Assembly: GCA_022072445.1 (NCBI GenBank)
Contig: JAJVHV010000023.1
Span: forward strand, 1 to 64,000
Reading direction: 5' to 3'
Source of the DNA: Phycisphaerae bacterium
GTDB taxonomy: Bacteria > Planctomycetota > Phycisphaerae > UBA1845 > Fen-1342
Length of the DNA stretch: 64,000 nt
The notes under the pieces were generated by a model. The model was given only the letters and a program-made list of their open reading frames with translations. It did no database searches and was not told the origin of the DNA. Positions 33,990 through 42,911 of this stretch are shown piece after piece. The position numbers and the translations under genes are program-made. Every line of letters begins with the position of its first letter. Position 1 is the stretch's first letter.

Positions 33990-35369
33990 CTACGCCCGGG
34001 CGCTGCCCAGCCGCTGCTCGAGGGCGCAGAGCACCTCGCAGACGGCCTGCTCCTGCTTGCCGCCCAGAGCCAGCCACGTCACGCTGCCGTTGGCGACCAG
34101 CAGGTTGTCGACGCGCCGCGCCGCCATCAGCACGGTCGAGTGGTTCTTGTTGCCCATCAGCCGGCCGATCTCCGGGAAGCTGAGCTGGGTGTGCTTGCGG
34201 ATCAGATACATCGCGATCGACCGCGCTACCGTGATCGTGCGGCCGCGCATCTCCGAGTGCAGCATCTCACGCGTGCAGCCGAAGTACGCCGCCACGATGC
34301 GCTCGATCTCGACCGCGCGGCTCGGCCCGCTATCCACCGACTCCAGATATTCGTCGAGCACGGCCCGCGCCAGTCCCACCGTCGGCTGCGTCCGATTCAG
34401 CGACGCCACCGCGAAGAGCTTGAACAGCGCGCCTTCCAGCTCGCGGACGTTCGACGTCACGTGCCGCGCGATGAATTCCAACACGTCGTTCGGCGCCGTC
34501 CGTCCCATCCCGGCCGCCCGCCGCACCAGAATCTCGCGCCGCGTGGCAAAGTCGGGCGGGTCGATCTTGACGACCATGCCGGCGACGAGGCGGCTGACGA
34601 GCGCGTCGGAAAGCGACATCCCGCGCGGATGCGTGTCGCACGTCATGACGATCTGCTTGCCGTAGCTGTCGATCGCATTGAACGTGTGCAGGAACTCCTC
34701 CTGCGTCGCCCGCTTGTTCGCCAGAAAGTGAATGTCGTCGATCAGAAGCAGGTCGAGCGTGCGCAGCCGGGCGCGAAACGCGTCCAGCCGGCCGAACTTC
34801 ACGGCCGAGACGAACTCGTTCGTGAATTCCTCGCCCGACGTGTAGCGGCACGCCGCGGTCGGGTGCAGCCGCCGGGCCGCGTTGTACAGCCCCTGCAGCA
34901 GATGCGTCTTGCCCAGCCCGCAGCCGCCATGCAGCACCAGCGGCCGAAAAGTGTTGGCCAGCGCCCGGGCCACCGTCAGCGCCGCGGCGTGCGCCAGCGC
35001 GTTCGTCGGCCCAACCACAAACGATTCCAGGTCCCCGCGCGGCAGCATCGCGGCGGCGGCCGCTTCCTGCCGCGCCGCCCGCCGCGCGACACCCGCCGGC
35101 ACCGACACACCGCCGTTCTCGCCGCCGACGGCAATCTCGACCTTCAACTCACGGCCGCAGATGTTGCGCGTCGCATCTTCGATCGCGCCGCGGTAGTTCG
35201 AGGAAATCCAGTCGCCGACGAACTCATTGCCGACCAGAACGTGCAGACTCTCGTCAGATAGAACAAACCGGGTCGACTCTCCGAACCACGTCTTGAACCG
35301 CTGAACCCCGATGCGCTCCGCAATCCCCTCGCGAAGCGCGCAGACCGTCTCCGTCGCCGTGTAGTCCAC
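33990..35369 (-). CDS. dnaA: chromosomal replication initiator DnaA
   Basis: 459 residues. Domain I (to about 80) and a short linker precede the AAA+ domain: Walker A HGGCGLGKTHLLQGLYN, Walker B DLLLIDDIHFLANK and sensor-type TCDTHPRGM. Domain IV has ARSIAMYLIRKHTQLSFPEIGRLMG and NKNHSTVLMAARRV, the DnaA-box reading helix-turn-helix. GTG start at 35369 with GAGGTG ahead. Convergent with the zinc-ribbon gene. dnaN, recF and gyrB are not adjacent. Confidence 0.95.
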   Translation of the reverse strand: MDYTATETVCALREGIAERIGVQRFKTWFGESTRFVLSDESLHVLVGNEFVGDWISSNYRGAIEDATRNICGRELKVEIAVGGENGGVSVPAGVARRAARQEAAAAAMLPRGDLESFVVGPTNALAHAAALTVARALANTFRPLVLHGGCGLGKTHLLQGLYNAARRLHPTAACRYTSGEEFTNEFVSAVKFGRLDAFRARLRTLDLLLIDDIHFLANKRATQEEFLHTFNAIDSYGKQIVMTCDTHPRGMSLSDALVSRLVAGMVVKIDPPDFATRREILVRRAAGMGRTAPNDVLEFIARHVTSNVRELEGALFKLFAVASLNRTQPTVGLARAVLDEYLESVDSGPSRAVEIERIVAAYFGCTREMLHSEMRGRTITVARSIAMYLIRKHTQLSFPEIGRLMGNKNHSTVLMAARRVDNLLVANGSVTWLALGGKQEQAVCEVLCALEQRLGSARA

Positions 35370-35651
35370 GGTTTCACCTCAGGCGGTGCATCCGCCCGCT
35401 AGAGTCCCGATATAGAGGCGAAGATCAGATGATTATGGCGAAAAGTTATTCCCTGATTCGTTCATGAGCGAGTGGGATCATACCCGGCGCCGCGAAAGCG
35501 GACAATATTCAAGAATGGGCAAAAAGAGTTCACATTGCGCAAAGGCTGTTGCGCCAAGCGCTGAGCGCCGAAAATTTTTCTTTCGTTCACGAGTTATCAA
35601 CATGCTGTCCGCGAGCAACGCCCCACCTGCGCACCGCCGTGCGCGATTCTG
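35370..35651. other. AT-richer region upstream of dnaA; possible origin
   Basis: Contains one DnaA-box-like TTATCAACA (35594-35602, one mismatch to TTATCCACA), AT-rich patches (GATTATGGCGAAAAGTTATT; GAAAATTTTTCTTTCG) and a hairpin GCGCAA/TTGCGC (35537-35554). A second weak box TTATTCCCT is at 35446-35454. Only one good box is visible, so the origin call is tentative. GC skew over the chromosome would be needed. Confidence 0.3.
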
Positions 35652-36551
35652 TCACCACGTGTGCAGGTAAGCCTCACGCGCACTCACGTCGCGAAACGCG
35701 AACCGCCGGTACAGCCCCAGCGCTCGCGCATTGCCGGCGTCGACCGCCAGCGCAATCCGCCGGAATCCGCCCTCGCGCGCCAGCTCCAGACCCCGCCGCA
35801 GCAGAACCGCGCCCAGCCCGCGCCCGCGAAACTCCGGCGTCACGCCCATGTACGACAGTTCGACGCACTCCTCCGTCTGAACCGTCATCAGCAGGCAGCC
35901 CGCGGGCAGGCCGTCGACGCGCGCCAACTGCCACAGATGCGGCACGAACGCCGGCCCGCACTTGTGCCCCGCGATCACGTCTTCCACGCCGCGAAGGCCG
36001 GTCAGCCGCGGGCAATCAAGGCTCTCGCGGTACGTCGCCTCGATGCACTGCGCGAACGCCGCGTGCGTCCCAGCCTCGTACCCGAGCCATTCCACCTCAC
36101 TCTCGGGGGCGTCATGCCACGGAAACCGTGGATCGCGCTCCATGTACTGCAATCCAGCCAGCCGCCAGAACCCGCAGCACTCCGCCAGCAACCGCCGGTA
36201 TGCACACGCCGGATCGATCAGAAGCTGTACATAGTGCAATCGCAATCCGTGCAACTCGCTCAGCTCGTGCAGCAGTACTTCCCGCTGATCGTCGAGTGTC
36301 CCGTTCGACAGCGGTCCCGGCGGAAGCAGCAGCATGGCGATGCGTCCCGGCGGAAGCAACGAGATCGCCACGCCCACGGTCGCGCCGTCGCGCCGCCCGC
36401 TCGTGCCGCGCCACTTCGCTCCGGCGCACTCCAGTTGCAGCAGATACCCGCGCGCCGCCGTCTCGTCGATCACCTGCGGCGCCCCGTCCGCCAGCACCGT
36501 CCGCACGGCAGGGACAATGGTCTGTGGATCCACGGCCCGATACTCGATCAT
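35652..36551 (-). CDS. GNAT-family N-acetyltransferase (two-domain)
   Basis: 299 residues. The C-terminal domain has MGVTPEFRGRGLGAVLLRRGLELA, the acetyl-CoA loop RGRGLG, then LAVDAGNARALGLYRRFAF. The N-terminal half is a degenerate second GNAT-like domain, giving the two-domain architecture of MshD-type or peptide acetyltransferases. Substrate unknown. The ATG at 36551 is chosen because the open frame upstream runs into a dispersed repeat (36617-36683). Confidence 0.82.
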   Translation of the reverse strand: MIEYRAVDPQTIVPAVRTVLADGAPQVIDETAARGYLLQLECAGAKWRGTSGRRDGATVGVAISLLPPGRIAMLLLPPGPLSNGTLDDQREVLLHELSELHGLRLHYVQLLIDPACAYRRLLAECCGFWRLAGLQYMERDPRFPWHDAPESEVEWLGYEAGTHAAFAQCIEATYRESLDCPRLTGLRGVEDVIAGHKCGPAFVPHLWQLARVDGLPAGCLLMTVQTEECVELSYMGVTPEFRGRGLGAVLLRRGLELAREGGFRRIALAVDAGNARALGLYRRFAFRDVSAREAYLHTW

Positions 36552-36616
36552 GGCCAGATCATAGTGTCGCAGAGTCCCGGAGACGTGAAGAGCGGTCGCC
36601 CAAGGCTGCACTTCGA

Positions 36617-36683
36617 TCAAGAGCAGCCGCGCACGGCTGCACTCCCCGATGCTGACACTCTGCATGCTTCATTCTGCATTGCC
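36617..36683 (-). repeat. dispersed repeat family A, copy 3
   Basis: On the minus strand it begins GGCAATGCAGAATGAAG and ends GCGGCTGCTCT, matching the pair at 27604-27745 with one 4-nt gap. It overlaps only the spurious upstream extension of the acetyltransferase frame, which supports the internal start. Confidence 0.65.
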
Positions 36684-36739
36684 GTCGCAGCGGACGCCGC
36701 CTGCGAAAGCCCCGCGCGCCCGTCACCTCCGGCGCCCGC

Positions 36740-36767
36740 TTGTCAATCCGGCCCGCTCGGCTATGAT
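36740..36767 (+). promoter_or_regulatory. promoter of tRNA-Lys
   Basis: -35 TTGTCA (36740-36745), 16-nt spacer, -10 TATGAT (36762-36767). Start expected near 36774, about 21 nt before the mature tRNA 5' end. Confidence 0.75.
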
Positions 36768-36794
36768 ACGCAATCGGGCGAATGAGCCCGTTGC

Positions 36795-36867
<73 letters not shown>

Positions 36868-36982
36868 ATCTCGCGACACCTCGACGGCCGTCAACGGCCG
36901 CAGTGCGCCGTCGCGCTCGGCGAGGGCAGCTCGCGTTTGAACCCCGCCCTCACGACCCCCTCGCGCCCCCGCAACACCGGAC

Positions 36983-37342
36983 TTACGCCGCTCGCCGCCG
37001 CGGTCCGAGGCCATACTTCTGCGTCACATAACCGACCATGGCCCCCAGGATCGCGCCCGGCAGCGTGATGCGCAAGTAGTACTTGCCGTTCAAGTAGGCC
37101 ACGAGAAACGCGAACGCGCTGCTGACGAGGATGCCGAACACGACCGTGATGGGAATCGAATCGGACACCCGCGCCACCGCGCCGATCAGGATGCCCGCCA
37201 CCAGCCCCTTGAACGTCGAGCCGATCACGATTCCGAGCAGCCCGTCCCACAATTCGGGGTCGTTCAGCCCCCAGGGTGCGGAAATGCCGTCAATCAGTCC
37301 CAGAACGGTTCCGAGCAGCAGCCCCAGCATGGGTTTGTTCAC
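36983..37342 (-). CDS. small multi-pass membrane protein
   Basis: 119 residues, four hydrophobic stretches rich in Gly (LGLLLGTVLGL, GLLGIVIGS, GLVAGILIGAVA, GAILGAMVG), a glycine-zipper style, and a basic tail. Function not recognised. The GTG at 37342 has GGAGG eight nt upstream; an ATG four codons on is possible. Confidence 0.68.
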   Translation of the reverse strand: MNKPMLGLLLGTVLGLIDGISAPWGLNDPELWDGLLGIVIGSTFKGLVAGILIGAVARVSDSIPITVVFGILVSSAFAFLVAYLNGKYYLRITLPGAILGAMVGYVTQKYGLGPRRRAA

Positions 37343-37435
37343 GATGCGTTCCTCCGCGTGAGTCGTCCGTACTCTGCTTCCGTACCACGAATCATTCAGC
37401 GCCGCGAGAGCAGTTTTTGGCCGGGGCCGGCGAAA

Positions 37436-38500
37436 TCAGGCCTTGGCCCAGAAGGCCAGCAACGCCCGCATCGCCAGGTAGGCGGCAACCAGCACGATCG
37501 GCGTGCGGAAATTCCAGGCCAGGCGCGCCACGCGCTCCGCCGGCGTCTCGGCATGCGCGCTGACGCGTTGCCCGCGTGCGAACCGGCGCACATCCTCGGC
37601 CAAGCTGCTCGCGTCCGGATATCGCTCCGCCGGCTCTACCTGCATGGACCGGTCACAGATCGCTTGCAGGGCACGCGGCGTTCGGACGCGCGCCGAGCGC
37701 GGCGCCGCCACGGACGCCTCGCCCGGCGCACCGCCGCCTCGCGTCGCCGGCGGCTGGCCGGTCAACAGGAAATGGAGAATCGCTCCCAGAGCATAGACGT
37801 CGCTGCGCTCGTTGACGCGCTCGATCTGGCCGCGGGCCTGCTCGGGCGCCATGAACGCCGGCGTGCCGATCACCGCGCCCGCCCGGGTTCGCACCGCCGG
37901 CAGCGTTTCCGCCTCTGCCGCACTCGCCGCCGCGGTCGCGTCAGTGACTGCGTTCGCGGTGACGTCGACGCTTGCGCCGCGCACGTCGCGCAGGATGCGC
38001 GCCACGCCCCAGTCCAGCACCAGCACTTCGCCGAATTCGCCCAGCATGATGTTTTGCGGCTTGAGATCGCGGTGAATGACGCCGTGGGCATGAGCGAACG
38101 CAACCGTCTCGCAGACGCGCTCAAACGCGGCCAGGCGCTCGCCGAGCGTCATCTCCGCGCGGCGCTGGTCCAGCCGCTGGCCGCGCACCCGCTTCATGAC
38201 GTAGTAAATCCGGCCGTCGTCCAGCCGGCCGACGTCGTGAACCGGGACAATCCCCGGGTGCTCGAGCCGCGCGATGATCCGCGCTTCGCGCAGCAGCCGC
38301 TCGGCGCCGTCCGGGCCGATGGCCTCGCGCACGATCTTGACCGCCACGCTCCGGTCAAGCTCGCGGTCGTGCGCCTCGAAGACCACGCCCATCCCGCCCT
38401 CGCCGATCGGCCGCCCCAACTGGTACCGCGCATTCCCCAGGTCCGGCAGGCCCACGATCCGCGACAGGTGCGACAGCGCCTCGTCCGACAGCCAGTTCAT
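37436..38500 (-). CDS. membrane-anchored Ser/Thr protein kinase
   Basis: 354 residues. Kinase: glycine loop [10 protein letters not shown] (about 32), VAVKIV lysine, catalytic [17 protein letters not shown] (about 142), DWG in place of DFG, a long Ala/Thr-rich activation segment, then [12 protein letters not shown]-terminal hydrophobic helix ([19 protein letters not shown]) anchors it. Metal-binding Asp is kept in DWG. Transcribed with the preceding ECF sigma gene (4-nt overlap), the familiar planctomycete sigma-kinase module. Confidence 0.92.
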   Translation of the reverse strand: MNWLSDEALSHLSRIVGLPDLGNARYQLGRPIGEGGMGVVFEAHDRELDRSVAVKIVREAIGPDGAERLLREARIIARLEHPGIVPVHDVGRLDDGRIYYVMKRVRGQRLDQRRAEMTLGERLAAFERVCETVAFAHAHGVIHRDLKPQNIMLGEFGEVLVLDWGVARILRDVRGASVDVTANAVTDATAAASAAEAETLPAVRTRAGAVIGTPAFMAPEQARGQIERVNERSDVYALGAILHFLLTGQPPATRGGGAPGEASVAAPRSARVRTPRALQAICDRSMQVEPAERYPDASSLAEDVRRFARGQRVSAHAETPAERVARLAWNFRTPIVLVAAYLAMRALLAFWAKA

Positions 38501-39261
38501 TCCGCGCCCGTCCCCAGCAGCGAGCGCACCTCAGCCTCGAATTCAGCCGCGTTGCCGGTCGTGGCCCGCAGCGCGGCGAGCACGATGCGGCGGAATTCGC
38601 GCCGCATCAGCGAGAGGAAGTTGTTCACCTGCGTCACCGGAAGATCGAACTCCTGCGCGAGCGCCGCGTACGACGTCTGCTGCCGTACCGCCGCGTCCAG
38701 ATCGTAGCGCTCGAAGAGCCGGAAGTGCACCGAGCGGCCCGAGCGCTCGCACGCCGCGCGCAGCTCCTCGACGCAGCGGGCGAACAGTCCGCGCAGCCAC
38801 TCGCGATGGAAGTATTCCTCGGGCGACGCGCCGCCGCCCGCGGCCGACTCCGCCGCGTGGCGCTTGTACTCCTCGTCGGCCCGCTCGAAGTCGAGCGAGA
38901 CGAAGCGGCGGTCTCCGCCGCGCTTCAACCGCCCGGCGGCCTTTCGCTGGTTGGAGACGAAGCCGTCGACGCACATGCGCAGGTAGGTGCGAAACGCGGC
39001 CCGGCCGGCGTCGTAGCGCTCGATCAGGCTGCGCTCGATGCAATCGGAAAAGAACGCCTGCGTCAGGTCCTTGGCGTCCTCGTTGTCGGCGTTCCACTTC
39101 AGGCGGATGTACTTGTAGATCGGCTTCCAGTAGCTGGCGACGATCTGGTCCAGGCCGCGCTGCCGGACGGCGGGGTCCGCGCTGCCCGCCTCCTGCACCG
39201 CCGACGGCTGCGTCAGCGGAAATTCGGATTGATCGCCGCCGATGTTCGTGTCGCCGCGCAT
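38497..39261 (-). CDS. ECF-type sigma factor (kinase-linked)
   Basis: 254 residues. Region 2 includes [34 protein letters not shown]; region 4 helix-turn-helix lies near [28 protein letters not shown]. The length and the linker with an Ala/Gly-rich insert are typical of planctomycete ECF proteins tied to kinases. ATG at 39261. Its stop overlaps the kinase start by 4 nt (ATGA), so translation is coupled. Confidence 0.88.
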   Translation of the reverse strand: MRGDTNIGGDQSEFPLTQPSAVQEAGSADPAVRQRGLDQIVASYWKPIYKYIRLKWNADNEDAKDLTQAFFSDCIERSLIERYDAGRAAFRTYLRMCVDGFVSNQRKAAGRLKRGGDRRFVSLDFERADEEYKRHAAESAAGGGASPEEYFHREWLRGLFARCVEELRAACERSGRSVHFRLFERYDLDAAVRQQTSYAALAQEFDLPVTQVNNFLSLMRREFRRIVLAALRATTGNAAEFEAEVRSLLGTGAE

Positions 39262-39327
39262 CGCCGCCTATGTCCGACCCATGACCGATCGACTGTCGCC
39301 TCGAATACGATCAGCATACATGCTCTC

Positions 39328-39442
39328 CGGTGGCATGCCCTCGCCGTAGGCGTGAGCATGCTCGCCCATCCTTCCCGCACGGCGACCCGCTGCGCGTGAC
39401 GCCATGCCACCCACGTCAGTCACAAGCATGCTTGCTCGCGGA
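39328..39442. repeat. dispersed repeat family B, copy 2
   Basis: Left part CGGTGGCATG...AGGCGTGAGCATGCTCGC matches 61136-61174; the middle block GGCGACCCGCTGCGCGTG..CGCCATGCCACCCA matches 14173-14211, and the right part AAGCATGCTTGCTCGCGGA matches 14148-14170. Non-coding, lying between the sigma and mazG genes. Confidence 0.6.
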
Positions 39443-39463
39443 GGCGCGTGCGGCGCGCCCGCC

Positions 39464-39760
39464 TCACAGCTTTTCGTCGCAGTTGCACACCATCCGCCCG
39501 CAGCCCGGACAGCCGCGCCCGTACTTGACCGCGATCGCGTCCTCCAGATCGACACCCTCCACGTTCGCCAGCGTCACCAGCCAGGCGAACACGTCGGCGA
39601 ACTCGGCGGCCTTGTCGGCCTGCGGCTGGCGCTCGGCAATGGCGCTGGCCAGCTCGCCGACCTCCTCGGCGAGCCAGAGAAACGTCTTGGCGGCGCCGCG
39701 CTCGCGGTCGCGGGCCGAATACATCGTGTCGATCAGCGTCTGAAAGTCGCGGATGTCCAT
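39464..39760 (-). CDS. MazG-like nucleotide pyrophosphohydrolase
   Basis: 98 residues. The single MazG domain shows WLAEEVGELASAIAE (the EExxE metal site) and AAEFADVFAWLVTLAN (ExxD). Likely hydrolyses NTP or dNTP to the monophosphate. After the domain comes GRGCPGCGRMVCNCDEKL, four cysteines that look like a zinc or metal site. ATG at 39760. The family includes both housekeeping and stress regulators. Confidence 0.88.
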   Translation of the reverse strand: MDIRDFQTLIDTMYSARDRERGAAKTFLWLAEEVGELASAIAERQPQADKAAEFADVFAWLVTLANVEGVDLEDAIAVKYGRGCPGCGRMVCNCDEKL

Positions 39761-39967
39761 GCGTTGCGGTCCCTGGCGGCGCGTCGGCCTCCCCCGCACA
39801 AGCGGCCGGCGCGGGGCCGGATTTCGTGAGGTAGCCCGACGGCCGGCGCCGTCCATTAGAATGCCGCACGGGCCGAAGGGCAAACCGCGCGCCGCCGACG
39901 CGTGACGTCGCGCGGCAGAAGGATGGATGCCGATCGGCCGGCGGCCGAGGGTGAGTTTGGCAGGCAG

Positions 39968-40843
39968 ATGATCCCGACAGAAATACTGAAAAAGGTGCGT
40001 CGGATTCAGATTCTGACCACGGCGATCGTCAACGACGTCTTCGCCGGGCAGTATCACTCCGCCTTCAAGGGCCGCGGCATGGAGTTCGAGGAAGTGCGCG
40101 AATACCAGCCGGGCGACGACGTGCGTACGATCGACTGGAACGTGACGGCGCGATCCGGGCGGCCGTTCGTCAAGAGCTTCCGCGAGGAGCGCGAGCTGAC
40201 GGTCATGCTGGTCGTCGACGTGAGCGCGTCGCACGAATTCGGCACGCACCAGCAGCTCAAGAGCGAGCTGGTGGCGGAGCTGGGCGCCACGCTGGCGCTG
40301 TCGGCGATTCAGAACAACGACAAGGTGGGGATGATCCTGTTCACCGATCGCATCGAACGCTTCGTACCGGCCCGGAAGGGCAAGCGCCACGTGCTGCGCG
40401 TCATCCGCGAGCTGCTCTATCACCAGCCCGCCGGCCGCGGTACCGACGTGGCGTCGTCGCTCGAATACGTCGACCGCGTGCTCAACCGCCGTTCCGTGGT
40501 TTTCCTCATCAGCGATTTTCAGACCGCCGCGTTCGAACGCCCGCTGCGGATCGTCAGCCGGCGGCACGATCTGATCCCGGTGGCGGTTGCCGACGAGCGC
40601 GAAGCCCTCCTGCCGCCCGTCCGATACGTCGAACTGTTCGACCCCGAAACGGGCGAACAGCTCATCGTGAACACCCACTCACGCGCGCTTCGTGCTCGAT
40701 TCACGCGCCTGGCCGCGGAGCGCCGCGGAAACCTGCTGGGCGAGTTCCGCCGCAGCGGCATGGACACCATCGAGATCGCCACGGGAGAGTCCTTCGTCGA
40801 GCCGCTGACGCGCTTTTTCCGAAAGCGAGGGGCGCGGCGGTGA
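39968..40843 (+). CDS. DUF58 domain protein (Bat operon)
   Basis: 291 residues with the N-terminal TEILKKVRRIQILTTAIVNDVFAG and FKGRGMEFEEVREYQPGDDVRTIDWNVTARSG, the hallmark of DUF58. A VWA-like fold follows with DVSAS metal-site motif and FLISDFQ. An ATG 15 codons earlier (39923, with GAAGG nearby) is an alternative start. First gene of a five-gene string; moxR, its usual upstream partner, is absent here. Cytoplasmic, without a membrane segment. Confidence 0.88.
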   Translation: MIPTEILKKVRRIQILTTAIVNDVFAGQYHSAFKGRGMEFEEVREYQPGDDVRTIDWNVTARSGRPFVKSFREERELTVMLVVDVSASHEFGTHQQLKSELVAELGATLALSAIQNNDKVGMILFTDRIERFVPARKGKRHVLRVIRELLYHQPAGRGTDVASSLEYVDRVLNRRSVVFLISDFQTAAFERPLRIVSRRHDLIPVAVADEREALLPPVRYVELFDPETGEQLIVNTHSRALRARFTRLAAERRGNLLGEFRRSGMDTIEIATGESFVEPLTRFFRKRGARR

Positions 40844-41895
40844 GGTGGCGGGCTGAGCGGCGACGCCGATGGCGGCGATGGGCTTGGGGCGCGGCCGGCG
40901 CGCTACTCGCGCTGGCCGGTTGCAGCACGCGCCCCGCGGCGATTCCCGCGGAAACCGTCAGCAGCGTGGCGGAGCGCGGTCCGCTGCGGCTCACGGTGGC
41001 AGCACGCCCGGCGCAGGCTCGCGTCGGCGACACGATTATCGTGCGCTTGCTGATGACCACTCCCGAGGATCACGCCGTCACGTTTCCGGCGGCCGAAGCC
41101 TGGGGCGCGCTGCCGGTAACGCTGGGCGCGCCTGCCGACCCGCGGCCGGGCGCCGCGTCAGGTCTGGAATGGTCGCAGGAAGTCGGCATCGATCCGACGG
41201 CGGCGGGCGTGCTCGAAATCCCCCCGCTGGCGGTCAGGTACACGCGGCGCGCCGCCGACGGCTCGGGTGTGCTCACGGAGGGCGAGCTGGTCAGCGACAC
41301 ACTCAAGGTCGAGGTTCGCTCCGTGCTGACGACGCAGGACAGCGTTGCAGCGCCGCGCGACGTCACCGGCACGCGCGTGCCCCCCTGGCGGATGAGCGCG
41401 TCGACCTGGGCGCTGCTGCTGGGCGGGGCGGCGGTGCTCGCGACGGCCGTGCTGATTCTGGTCTGGCTGATTCGGCGGCAGTTGATGCGGCCGGCACCAC
41501 CGGTGCCGGCCGACGTGTGGGCGCTGCGGGCGCTGTCGGCGCTGGCCGATGCGGGCTGGCTGGAGCGCTATGGATACAAGGAATACTACTATCGTCTGAC
41601 GGAGATTGTCCGCGCGTACGTCGAGCGGCAATTCGGGCTGGCGGCGCCGGAGATGACAACCGAGGAATTCCTCAACGAGCTTTCGCGGGCGCGCGGCAGC
41701 GTGCCCTACGACGCGTCGAAGCTGCGCGGCTTTCTCGAAGCCTGCGACATCGTCAAGTACGCGGCGTTCGCGCCCACGAGCGAAGACGCGGATGGAGCGC
41801 TGGCAACGGCGCGCTCCTTCGTGCGTTCGACCGCGGCGGCGGCAACGGCCGCTGCGCGCGCCGCCGAGCCCGCGACCGGAGGACGGGCGGCATGA
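40840..41895 (+). CDS. BatD-like lipoprotein/membrane protein
   Basis: 351 residues starting GTG in a GTGA overlap with the DUF58 gene. The lipobox ALAGC suggests lipidation. A beta domain (VGDTIIVRLLMT, EWSQEVGIDPTAAGVLEIPPLAV) is followed by a membrane helix (LLLGGAAVLATAVLILVWLI) and a cytoplasmic part YKEYYYRLTEIVRAYVERQFG. Resembles BatD/DUF4381 partners of Bat VWA proteins. Coupled by ATGA overlap to the next gene. Confidence 0.78.
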   Translation: MRWRAERRRRWRRWAWGAAGALLALAGCSTRPAAIPAETVSSVAERGPLRLTVAARPAQARVGDTIIVRLLMTTPEDHAVTFPAAEAWGALPVTLGAPADPRPGAASGLEWSQEVGIDPTAAGVLEIPPLAVRYTRRAADGSGVLTEGELVSDTLKVEVRSVLTTQDSVAAPRDVTGTRVPPWRMSASTWALLLGGAAVLATAVLILVWLIRRQLMRPAPPVPADVWALRALSALADAGWLERYGYKEYYYRLTEIVRAYVERQFGLAAPEMTTEEFLNELSRARGSVPYDASKLRGFLEACDIVKYAAFAPTSEDADGALATARSFVRSTAAAATAAARAAEPATGGRAA

Positions 41896-42911
41896 CGCGC
41901 TTCTCGTTTGCGTATCCGCTGGTACTGCTGGCACTGCTGCTGCTGCCGCTTTACTGGCACCTGTGGCTGCGGCGCGGCGCGCGGCCCGCGATCCGATACT
42001 CGTCGCTGGCGGCGCTCCGCGTCGCCGGCGGCGCGCGCGGCCGCGGCCGGCTGATCCTGCCCGTGCTGCGGACGATCGCGCTGGCCGCCCTGATCGTCGC
42101 CGTCGCGCGGCCGCGAATGGCCGACGCCTCCAGCCGGCTGTTCGCCGAGGGCATCGCCATCCAGATGGTGCTCGACACGTCCGGCAGCATGCGCGACTTC
42201 GACTTGTCGCCGCGCGGCGAGCGCGTCTCGCGCCTCGCCGTCGTCAAGGAGATCTTCACGAAATTTGTGCTCGGCGACGACAAGCTTCCCGGCCGCCCGA
42301 ACGACCTGATCGGCATGATCCGCTTCGCCAAGTACGCCGACAGCGTCTGCCCGCTGACGCTCGACCATCAGAGCCTGATCGACATCGTCAACAAGACCGA
42401 GGTGACGCCGGGCGAGGAAGGGAACGCGACCGCGATCGGCGACGGGCTGGCGCTGGGCGTCGAACGGCTGAAGGACTTGCGGCGGACGGTGGGCAGCGGC
42501 GAACAACTGACCATCAAGAGCAAGGTGATCATTCTGCTGAGCGACGGCGAGAACAACGCCGGGATGGTCGCACCCGAGCAGGCCGGCGACATGGCGGCGA
42601 CGTGCGGCATACGCGTGTACACGATCCTGGCGGGCACGGGCGCGCAGACCGTGATCGGGCGGCGCATCCCGGTCGACGACAGCGTCCTGCGCGGAATCGC
42701 TGCCAAGACCGGCGGGCGGTCTTTTCGAGCGCAAAGTGCCGACGCGCTGACCAGCGTGTACGAGCAGATCGACACACTCGAGCGCTCGCGCGTCGAGGAG
42801 CGCTCCCACGTACGCTGGTCGGAAGAGTCGCTGCCGTGGCTGCTGGCCGCCTTCGCGGCCCTGGCGTTGCAGACGCTGCTCGACGCCACGCTGCTGAGGA
42901 AAATCCCGTGA
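41892..42911 (+). CDS. BatA-type VWA membrane protein
   Basis: 339 residues. Two N-terminal hydrophobic helices (LVLLALLLLPLYWHLWL; LRTIALAALIVAVA) flank the pattern typical of BatA. The VWA domain shows VLDTSGSM (DxSxS metal site), NDLIGMIRFAKYADSV and IILLSDGENNAG. A C-terminal helix (LPWLLAAFAALALQTLL) anchors it again. Bat proteins form a membrane complex; the role in aerotolerance is known for Bacteroides relatives only. Overlaps both neighbours by 4 nt. Confidence 0.9.
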   Translation: MTRFSFAYPLVLLALLLLPLYWHLWLRRGARPAIRYSSLAALRVAGGARGRGRLILPVLRTIALAALIVAVARPRMADASSRLFAEGIAIQMVLDTSGSMRDFDLSPRGERVSRLAVVKEIFTKFVLGDDKLPGRPNDLIGMIRFAKYADSVCPLTLDHQSLIDIVNKTEVTPGEEGNATAIGDGLALGVERLKDLRRTVGSGEQLTIKSKVIILLSDGENNAGMVAPEQAGDMAATCGIRVYTILAGTGAQTVIGRRIPVDDSVLRGIAAKTGGRSFRAQSADALTSVYEQIDTLERSRVEERSHVRWSEESLPWLLAAFAALALQTLLDATLLRKIP

